In this document: positions 47,601-59,600 of the stretch, piece after piece | Layout of the letters: every line of letters begins with the position of its first letter | How positions within the stretch are numbered: the stretch's first letter is position 1 | Origin: Owenia fusiformis | Taxonomy: Eukaryota; Annelida; Polychaeta; Sabellida; Oweniidae | NCBI GenBank assembly: GCA_903813345.2 | Contig: CAIIXF020000009.1 | Location: 3,036,001 to 3,100,000, forward strand | Direction: 5' to 3' | DNA: 64,000 nt | Translations under genes and position numbers: made by a program | Notes under the pieces: model-generated | Databases searched by the model: none | What the model saw: only the letters and a program-made list of their open reading frames with translations | What the model was told of the DNA's origin: nothing

Positions 47601-50600
47601 CAAAAGAATTGGTATCGAAATGGCAAACTGAATTGAACACATATTTTTTCGAGGTCTCCTCTGCCGAAGGCAACGCAAAGTAGGAGCGTAGCGACTACTT
47701 TGCGGGAGACCTCGTTTCGAGGTCTCCTCTGCCGAAGGCAACGCAAAGTAGGAGCGTAGCGACTACTTTGCGGGAGACCTCGAACCATTGATCAGGTTTG
47801 CTCCTGTAATTATTCACTTCTTCACCTCTTTAAAACGTGATTTCAATCAGTTGATCAAAGTTTCTTACTTTGAACTCAAATTCAAATATTAATATTTATA
47901 AGAAAAAATACTGACCCATTATTATATTTTTAAAAGTCTTTCAAATAAAGTGAAATGAAGCCAAAATCAGCTAAAATTATGCAATGTCGTAATATGGCGT
48001 GACTGGAATATGATGCAATCACCTGTGACGTCAGACACGTATTGCCACATCAACAACTAAACAAACAATCAATATAGACTTCACTGATTGGTTTAAAGAT
48101 TATTCGCATCATTTGTGACGTCGTAAGCATGTTACCCAACCAACAACTAAACAAATAACAAATAGGCATTAGGTTCGTTCAGTGCAACGCTCTTGAATCA
48201 GTTATAAACAGGATAATCAACAGATATATGAGAGGGTCAGGCATTTGTTTGACTTGGAGACCTCGACTCGAGGAGTTTGCTGCATTTTCTTGTTCTTAAA
48301 CCAGTCATCAAGAAATTCTGAACATTTCACTAAGAAATTCTGAACATTTCACACATCGTTAATCTAATGATCATCTTTAGAATGGTAACAGTTTAATTTG
48401 AATATATATATGAGCCTGGCCATAGGAAAACCGGTCTTATCACAAAAATTAAAATTGTGCTACAGAGCCAAAAAAGTGCCCACGATTAGAGGAAAATGTG
48501 CTAAATTCAGATCCGACTTTTTGGTCTATATATGCAAGGAAAAATTCTTAGGACATAAGCCATGGCTCATTTGAAAGGTTTCTTTGTGCTTTTTAAAATA
48601 GACAAAAAATCAGAATATAGAAAAAATCAAATGGAAGGTTTACTTGAATTTTTATCTATTCTTTTGTTAAAATACTTTGTAAAATCAACCAACTTTTCCT
48701 TTGAATAACTATGATATTGAGAACTAGATTTTGTGTATTTTGTAGAAAATGGTATGCTATTTTGTTCCAACACGATTCGGTTTTGATTATCAAGAATTGG
48801 TAGAAATTAACAAAAAAACAATTGCACTAAAAATCAAAAAATGTTAACAAAAACAGTTCTAAAAATCTATTTAAATAATTTTTGCATTTAATTAAGAGAA
48901 ATAACAATGTTGAATTCAGTTCGCCATATGGATACCAATCCTTTCCGAAATACGCTTCGAATAATAGTATGTTCATTTCTGACGTGTTGACCAAAACCAC
49001 AGCTTCTTATTTCACATCAAGATAAAGAAAGTTGTACGGAATGTGCCTAAATCAATTAAAACATCACATCGAAGTGAAGTCTGGAATCTAGCCGGTAAAA
49101 ATTCGAACAGACGAAGGATGCAAGCACGATACGTAATTACGTCTGTTATCCAAAAGCTCCGGGACTTTTCCTCCTCTTTATAAACCAGACAGAAAAAGAT
49201 CAATAGAATCAATAAGGTCAGCAATTCTGAACCAAAATTAGCTTCGTTCAATTTTAAAATTCTTCATAGATTTTTGGCCACCAACACATATTTGAAAATG
49301 TGTTGATTATCAGGATCGGATCTGTGTACCTTTTGTAAAGTAGAACCAGAGTCAATTTGTCATCTCCTCTATGACTGTAATGTGATAATGGAACTAAAAA
49401 CTGGTTACCAGAGGAATTGACAGGACTTTGTACAAAACAGAATATTTTAGGACCAGTATGTATAAATGGCAGAACAATTATCCTGACAAATATGTAGAGT
49501 ATATTTAAAAGATATGTGTACCTATGCAAATACTCGATGTTAAAACCTACCTTTAAAGGATTTAAAGCAAATGTTATATCGTATTGTAATATTGATAAGC
49601 AAATGGGCAGAGCCAAAATGTGGGAAATTATGGGTACTAGATTAAATTAGACTAGTGTGGTTAGATGCCTTAAAAAAGAATACGATGGAAATTGTGTGAC
49701 TTCTATGATATTATTTTATTTATTTATTTTAATTTTATTATAGTGTCATGAGTTAAAATACAATTACATATTTAAAACAATAGTACACTGTTAAAATCAC
49801 CCTAGGCCCCCTATGGGCATATAAGACACTTTTGTAAAAACATATTAATCAGGTTTTGTAAATAAAATGTTCCCGTCGCTTAAGCATCCGGTCACAGGCT
49901 TTTGCTGTGAAAAGACAAATTCTGTCATTAGACATTAAACACTGAAATTTACTCTCTTCATCTAAATTCATGAAACCAGTTACAATAGTAGAAACGTTTG
50001 CATACAAGTCTAAACGGATGTCTTCATAACGAGAACAGTTCAGAATTACATGTCTTTCGTTTTCAATTGCAATATCACATAAGGGACACACCCTTTCATC
50101 AACTGGCAGCCTTTCATACCGACCAGTTTCTATTCTTATTGGTGCACATATATTATACTGCTTTCAAATGTTTTTTCTATGAATTAAAAAAGGAATAAAA
50201 AACAAACAAAAAAACAAAACAGAAACGTTATATATTACTTTCGCCATGAATTTATTTGTGTTGCTAATATTTATCCAAAAATAAAAATGGGATGACAATA
50301 GTAATGACGATATTTCACATTCGTGAAGTCGTTGCTCGGATTCTATATCATAACTTGAGTTGGATTTTGGCAAATCTAGAGGCTTGGAATAAATATTATG
50401 ACTTGTCCATTCATAATCCACAGGCGTCTTTGTTTGACATGATGATATTATTGACGCTCAGCGAGAAATTGTGGCGTTACTATAACTAATCACTGTAATC
50501 ATTTAACGATAACAAAAATCCCGTGATTTATTTATTTATTGAGATGAAAAAATACAAGCGCAACTAAAAGAAATGGCAATCAATTGCATGTCTATTATTG

Positions 50601-53600
50601 TTTACTAAAGGAATAAATTTATGTATATAAAAAAAACTAAAACTAAATCAAAGTTGATATTCTAAATGAAGAGTCACGTACTGCAAATTGAATTTTTCTA
50701 ATATGACAAACGATGTTATTTGACCAAAATGTTGCATATATTGAATACACAAGGGACATGATGGATAAGTGGTTAATATCATCTTTAATCAATGTCACAT
50801 AGCCCGTGTATGAATCTGATATAAGACATTCTAATAATCCATTAGGTTGAGGTCATTACACCCCGGTACATTTTCCGAATTAATAAGTATATATATACTT
50901 ATTGGATTAATTTGATAGGTAAACCAAAAGTTAATGAGTTTCACACTTATGATCCTTTCAGATATGTATTGGTATAACCCCCAGTACCTGATTCGACTAG
51001 AAGACCCGGATGAAGATGATGATGACAAAAAGTGCACCCTTATAATATCCCTCACTCAAAAACACAGGCGTCTGATGAGATCACATTTGAGAGTCAGCTA
51101 TGCAAACCTTGCAATTGGATTCGACATATATAGGGTATGTACAAGGCAGTTCAGGTGGTATTTCATAACTACAAAAGGATCTAGTGCACTCTCCATTATG
51201 ATTTCCCCATGAACAAAATGAATCATTTTTGGATTGGATTGGATTGAAGAATGCTTCAAAAGCAACGTTTACACTTATGAAATGCCATACAACTTTGTAA
51301 ATCCAAAGATTTTACTGTTATGTTTCATTAATTAATAACATATTTGGATAAGATATAGGGATGTGTAGGATGCAAATGGATTTTGACAGACACAAAAATA
51401 CTTCCTGGTCTGGCATCTCTACCCCTGTACACTTTATGATTGAATATTGGCCCTAATAAGTGGCCCATTCATCGATACAGTGCTGAATACATATACCAGT
51501 AAATGTAATAATAAAAGCAGTATATTTATTTTTAAAAATCAGATGAATTTATTTTTATTCATGTGGAGATCATAATGGAGGGTGCACTAGATACTTTTTT
51601 CATGGGGAGATCATAACGGAGAGTGCACTACTTCCTTTGATGATTTGCAAATGCTCCATTGAATAGCGACCGATGTTGTGAGTTAACTTGTTGAAGAGTG
51701 AAATTATTTGCAATTCATGTTTGTTAGGGACCTGGATATGATTAGACGTGTCGCAAAAAGGTGGCGCATTTGTTTTTTAAGGGTATCGCGTGAATGTAAC
51801 TTTGATTCCCTGGATTATAAGATAATATTCTAATTAAAGTTATATATCATTTTAAAGCTGTTTCGATGAAGATTTTAGATCAACTACACTTCGTTCACAT
51901 TTTTTGCGCGTTCGTTTTTAAAAAATAGTTTTTTACCAAAACATCTGGCAAATATCCCATGTTGACACGTTACATTTTGAATTATTTTTCGTCTTTAAAC
52001 GCTCATAACTCAAACAATATATGACTATTATACTTATTTTTCGTCTTGATAAAGGTAGATGGAAGTTTTATTTCAAAGGATGAATTTTAGTAAGCGTCCC
52101 ATATTGTGACGTCATAGAGTCTGAAAAATAGAATCTGTTGACAGCGACCTTTTTTGCTCATTTTTTGGTACCTTCAACTTTTCAGGTGTACATTAAACAA
52201 AAAATACGAGATCAATTTTTAATAAATCATACATGATTATTTTGCTCCTAAACTCTAGTTTATTGATAAATAGTTGATTTTGTTCACAAAAGTATGTGTT
52301 TTCTGTTGTATGTGGAAAAGTGGAGGACGAAAGGTTTTCAAAATTCATTAAAATAGGGCTAATTTACGCCATTCGCCTATTTTCAAGCACAGCAACACGT
52401 ATATTTATTTCACCTAAAATATCAATTGATTCGTGTTTTATGATGCTCCTAGCCCATTAACAATATATATATGATATCAGAGTTGTTCGTCTAAAATGCT
52501 TTGAGATATAGAGGTAAATGTGGAGGACGAAAGGATTTTCATGTGTGTACAATATTTCTCAAAAACGTCACATTCTATCATGTTAAAAGCGAAGATCCTC
52601 TGGATTACGCCACAAAATGTGTAACAATGCGTGCGCGAGCTTTTTGCGACACGTCTTAGGATTTGGGCACAAAACACTGAACTAAAAGCAATGTTTCTTG
52701 GAGGCACTTTCCTGAACAAACAGTGTAGTTTTTGCAGTAACAGTATTTTGTTCAGGAAAGTCCAAGAAACTGATGGCTAACTAACACCAACTTTGAGGTT
52801 TTGCTAATGCTTGACTTAAAAGCGAACGATGTTGTGAATTTATCTTTAAAAAAATGAGGTTATTAACACTTTATATTTGTTCAGACACCTATAACGACCA
52901 GGGTTTGGGCACAGAGTAATGTTTTACCCGAATGTAATTTATATGCAACAACAATATTTTGTTCAGGAAAGTCCTCCCAGAAACGACCTTCCCTGATTTG
53001 ATCATTTGAGGTTTTGATGGAAATATGTCAAAAAACATCCAATTAACATAAAATGCAGACGCTAAGATGTTGCCTAATAACAATTCCCAAATGATTTAAA
53101 TATATTTCCCCAATTTAATCAAAAAGTCCAGTCAATCGTAATAAAGTGAATTTATGGTCCCTAGTTACCGTTCTTCTATTCCGCGGTCATCAAAACAACT
53201 TTTTTAAATACTTATATTTTAAGAATTTTTTTATACAACACACACAAACGTATACATACGATTTTCAAATAACTACTCCATTGTAAGTGAAGCATTTACA
53301 ATTGCATTCGATGCATGAAAATAACAGCAAAAGCAACAACAAGAGAAAGATATGTAGTGACGTTTCATAAATGAAACTGCATGATGGACTTTTCAATTTT
53401 ACCAGCATGGTCCGAACTTACCAGGGAAAATTAGGACATACCCCAATCCTTAAAATATCTAGGGCTGGACGCTCTTCTTGCAAACAGTTTATATTTTACA
53501 AATGGTAAAACAATTGTGATAAAGTGAATGCCACTTCGTTTTAGCTCCTTTATCTAAATCAGGTTAATATCGAAAGTGCTAATGTTTGATTATTTATTCT

Positions 53601-56600
53601 TTGTTTGACCATGATATTAGATGTGATTGGTGATATTTGACATTGTGTCAACCATGATCGACCGTGATGTATGGCATTTGATTATTTTACATACAATTTT
53701 GTATCTAAAAATTGCATTACGTTGCTTAATAATACTATTGGAAACCAACAAAGGCTAAAACAAGAATTTTGCATAGGATTCTGGTATGCAATATTTTGAT
53801 GAGAGTATTGGCTATCAATTTTATTAAATAAATTCTTCAACATGTATTGGTATGGTTCTTAGTATGAATGGAAAATCACAGGGCATTGCGGTAATGAATT
53901 GTGATAAAGGCTCTTAAATGGTAGGATAGGGTGTATTGGACATTGTTTCTTTACACGTTACATCCCAGTTTGGGGTATTTAATACTTGTTTTCTTTAAGG
54001 TCTTGTTGTATTTTTAGATTTTTAATTTTCTTCCTCTGCTTTGTAAAACATTTTAGTACTTTGCTTTTCTGTTGGCATTTGCCCATACATATTTTGATGG
54101 TATACCATAGATATATGGTGCCTATTCCAAAGCTAAAATCAATTTATAATGAAAACATTGTCACATTGTCTATGGCGGACTGTTTATAGTGATAAAATTC
54201 CATTTTTAAGATTTCACATTACTCTTGACAGTACTAGTCAAGTAGTTAAGTTAATGTCACTTAACAAAAGATGGATTCTTCGAGGATCATATCTCTTGAT
54301 CTTGTATGATAAATTTGATTGAACAATATCACCTATAATGGTGTTTTGACATTTTATTCTCCCACAAGAGATTAAAACCCACACTATGATCTGATAGATC
54401 TGACACACTGAGTTTAGCGCATATCATTATGCAAAAGGCAAAAACAACATATTACGTAAATGGTAATTTATAGTAGTAGACGGAACGTTTAGTATTGTAT
54501 TAAAATAGTACTAAACACCCTACAGAACTCCATTACCTGTGTAGAACTGTCTATTGATTTCACGTATTGTTCGATACACATTTTCATGATATTTATAGTT
54601 AAAAATGATATGAAGAAAAACTCACATGTAATAATTTTGAATTGAACGCTGATGCGCATTGGGCATTCCATTTCCATTCGATATATACAAAAACATGTAG
54701 ATTGAAATGTGTGTAAGTTGTCTTAATTTTAGTAATATTTCCTTGGGTGGGCCCAGACAAAAATTAACAGGCCTTAAGGTCCCAAAAAGTGGTCCTTTTT
54801 GGTCATTACTGGGACTTTTAAGGCCTTATTTTTTAATTTCAGGCCAAATTTTGAAGAAAATGGGCCTCAAAATTTCATTTTTTTCTCTGATCTGAAATTT
54901 GCCCCCCCCTGTTGGTTCCCAGATCCGCCCCTGGTACGTTTAAGGAATATAAAATAAATGTTGACTCTGATCCAGTAACCGTGGGGTATCCCTCATAGCG
55001 GACAACATATTCTAATATTATTGTTGCAGAAAAATTACCATACTTATACGTCTCACTAATGCCGCCAGAAATATCACATTACGTAAATGAAAAGGTATTA
55101 TTGTATCACATTGCTATGGGGTGGTATTAAAAGGTCAAAAGGAAAATGGCATTTTAGCAACGTTTTCATGAGCTCTACTTCATAACTTATTGGACTTCAA
55201 ATAGAAGTGGAGGTTACCCTCAGATAATATACCCATTCAAGGGAGTGTATTATTTTTCTTAGTATGACGAAACACACGAATTTTGAAATAAATTGTAAAC
55301 TTTTCTCAGTATTTGCGAGTTTTGAAATAGATTGTGAGATTTTCCGGGTATTTTTAAACATAGCCGAATCTTCAGAAACCCACTTCGAAGAGCTTTTTTG
55401 TCAGCTGAAAAAAAAGAAATTCTTTGAAAATGAATATTGTTCTTATTGTTATTACTTTTCACAAGATCACGTTTCACCATGAACGGTCGATGCGAATATC
55501 ATATTGCCAATATTCTGCATACAATAATCAAGAATTATACAACTCCATTTGTGAATAATTCTTTGCGGCATCGGGTGAAGTTTTTCTGGCTTGCAGATAT
55601 TGTGTAATGACTCTCATATTCCTTCAAATATCTTGTTTCAATAGAGGCTTTTCCATATAGGTTTGAAATCTCGTTAAAGTCTCGTTTTAATGAGATTTTA
55701 GGAGGTCTGCATGATTCTTGAGATTTTCAAGTTTTCTGAAAATGGTCGGGCTAAATCTCCATTGACACAATGTTGAAAAACCTTTAATAGTTCATTTACT
55801 CTTACAAGGATCACAATTTTAATGTGAAATCACAATCCACATGTCAATTATATAATATAGTTACATTCCAATAGTGTTTTAATTTGACCCAAATGGAATT
55901 ACTTGTTAAATCAAGAAATTAAGTGACTCTTGCCATTCAGTTGCCATGTTATTAAGCCCTACCAATGTGATCCATGATGCCATCTACTTTTCCATTTATA
56001 TGGAAACGGGTCAATTTCCTGCTCGGACTCTCTTCTGATTCGGCATTTGTAGCATTTGTTTTAAAACATGGCCATATAATTGTAACCATTGGATAAAGAC
56101 CATTGGAACCTTATAGAATAAAGGAAGATTACACAAGGTTTAATTGTGATACTATGTATTTTTGATATTAAACGCATGTTGAATGTCTGTCAGTGAGTTA
56201 TTCACATTTGTTTGGGCTAGTTTTTGGCTCACTCTGTATCATTTGTAATTAAACAAGTACGCAGAAGAGACAAGGGAAAAACAATTTAAAGGCGTTACTT
56301 GCAAGAACCAAGATTAATATTAGGAAACGAATATATATATTATATATACGAGGTATATAGCCTACAGAAATGAATATACCAATACGCGATAACGTTTAGT
56401 TTCGTTCAGTTTAGTTAACTCTCGTTTGAAGAGCTCTCATGTACGGTACAACATCGTCTATATCCGGGTTCTTTCCCTTTGGATTACACAGGGGTGCTAT
56501 TTTCAATGCCGCACTGCGACTTTATTAAACATTTATGTAGAGTTGCATTTGCAGAAATGATAGGTATGTATGTAATTAAGATATGTTACAAGGCTTTTTG

Positions 56601-59600
56601 AACTGTAATCCCCAAATCCGAAGAAATCTGTAGTTGAAAATGCCGTCCAATTTCAGTGACGTCACTGATTTCCCAAATTGCTCAGACTTCATCGAAGATC
56701 GAAAAAATATCAATGATGTTACTTCGAATCTCCGATTATCTATCTGATTATTCAATAGATTGGATCGTATAACTATGCTTGAGGACTGATGGAAAATCAG
56801 AAGCTGAGAAACGTTCAGAGTATAGACTCGTTCGGCGGGCCAATGAAAATTTGTCCCTTCCAAAGCGATGCATCATGGGAGATATTTATGTAAATTGCCA
56901 CCTGAACTCTTATCGCGAATAGGAGTATTATCTCATCTCCCTCTTACTAGTAATTTTTTAAGTTTGTACATTGGTAATCAAAGAAGTATGCAGAAGTGAC
57001 TAAGGAACAATTCTGAGAGTGTTGCTTTCAGGATCCACGAACATGTGATTTGTCTAGACGGAAATGATTATAGATATTCAACAGATTTATCTCATCTGAC
57101 AAGTTCATTTATCCAGATCCAATCAGCAATTAATTAAAGGTGATTTGATAAAACAAATTCTCTCACTATTGAAGATAGTTTGATATATGAAATGCGTTTC
57201 CCAACAAAACCTGCCACCTATTGTATTTGCGTTAGTATATGAGCCTGGCCATAGGAAAACCGGTCACAAAAATCAAAATTGTGCTACAGAGCCAAAAATG
57301 TGTCCACGATTAAGAGGAAATGTGCTAAATTCAGATCCGAAAAATTGTTATAACATAAGCCATGGCTCATTTGAAAGGTTTCTTTGTGCTTTTTAAGATA
57401 AACAAAAAATCAGAATATTGAAAGAATCTGTGATAAGACCCCTTTTTATGTGGCCTGGCTCATATATTTAAAGTTCAATAAGTTAAACCTAGTCTGGGCC
57501 TTATTTCTTATCTGACATTTCTTGTGGCCCGCCCTAGGTTTAACATCCGTGCCTATTCGGCCTTCGATGCAAACATTTTTAATGATGGCCTATAGCTTTA
57601 TTAATAACTGATAGTGAGAATTTGCAACCAATGAAAGCATAGCACGGAAGTTAAACCCAACCACGGAAACAAGAACACTCAGATTATAAATGAAAGCCGT
57701 GGTATTGGGTTTAACTTGTTGAACTAATATATTTATTGCCTTTATATAAAGGAGAAACATGTATAGATACTATGTACATGTAAATGTTAAATTGGAAAAC
57801 GTTGCTTATCCAGAAAAGCTATTACTACATTATTATATTACTAAAATCCATGACCTAATAAATATTGCTTTGTGATGTAGTAAAATATGACAAGTCATAT
57901 CTATCAATTCAAACGACGTTTCTTTATTTCATAATGTAGTCCATTCTTGATGTATTATACGCACACTTGGCACTCTATCAAAAACCAGTGTGGCACAAAA
58001 TAGTCCATTTGTCACCCCTATACATACTATAGTGAACCTATGAATTGTTAAAAACACAATGTTTTATGGTTAATTTATAATAACAAGGGTTTTCTGAAGC
58101 GATTTAACTGGGTTGGACAAAAAGTTAGTTTGGGGAAAAAAGTATGGCTAATTAGGGAGGGGTGCATTGGCTTAACACGGCGTTGACTATTGACTTAGCG
58201 TCGGGATACCACCATGTACCTGGTATGTTACCATGGTGATAGATACAAAAAATTTCCCCAACGTTAATTTTTTGGCAACCCAGCTAAATCACTCCAATAA
58301 ACCCTAATGATAGTATTTGCACAGAAAAACATCATACGTTAAGAAAATGACAAATGGACTAAAAGAGAATTTGTCATTGTCATTGTTTGATAGTTTGCCA
58401 AGTTTCCCTCATTAAGGTATCGGGGTAGTTATCAGAAATTTACACCAAACAGGAAATAAAAAAAACATGTGGATTTTAGAATTTGTTAAACTAAGATAGC
58501 AGAGTTCTGACTTAACCTTCAATCAGTTTTCCTACTCCCATATATTACATGTATGACCATGATCACAGTGGTCATCATCCTCCTACCTTACCCCGTACGT
58601 TCAACTGCCACTTGGTACATACCCGGTGTATAATCGTATAAGATATTTTACCTGGTGACTTTGGACGAGTACAGTATTATTCATTTCAATCGAATTCGAC
58701 GAATGGCTGATCACATGTTCCAGCGAAGTGGTATATTGCCGAGGAAAATGGCCCCATTCCTACTATCTTAAAGTGTGATATAAACAACATTTGAAATTAT
58801 TACCTGTGCTAATCGGTTGTCATTTATTTCCAGGATTTTGTCACATATTTTCAGGATTTCCTTTTGAAATACATATGATATGGAAATGTTGAAATTAAGA
58901 TAAATGAAATTAAATTAAGTGATACACTAAAATAAACAAGTGAAATTAGTCTGTGACAACGTAAATTAGTTGTGTAATAATGAACAAAGAGCAGCGAAAG
59001 GGCATGTATGCAACATAATACTTAAAAGTACTTCTCATTTCCTGCGTTTGAGTGACGATATGTCTTGTCTACGCGTTTCCGGCCGAACCATTTAAAGGAT
59101 CGAAAATTTCAGGGATATTCTAATAAGATTGTGTACACACTATTGAAGCTCTTAATTGAATTTAAATTCATAAATCGTATCTCGAGAGCCTTAGTCATGT
59201 TTGATCTACGGCGGCCGTACAAGTACGGCTGCCGTATCTTTACAGAATCGATATAGAAAGTTTCCACCGTACAGCTTATCCCTACACTCCCCTCCATGAG
59301 TTTGGCAACCTTAGCTCCCTCATTAATCTTCGTGTTCAAGCCTCTTTATGTTTGAATTTTTATTTACATAACTTGTGAGGAAAATACTTATAATATTTAT
59401 GGAAATGTAACTTGACTTAATTTTAAATGCCTCCACATTTTCCCAATTTGTTGAATTGAATATGCCAACTTTATCTAATAAAAGATTGATACGTTTCTCC
59501 AGGTTTAAAGTTATAGGTGTTCAAATTCATAATAATTGTTCAAAAAACTCCTCCCATTGAAATAACACAAGAGGCGAAAAATGATTTTCAAAAATGACTT

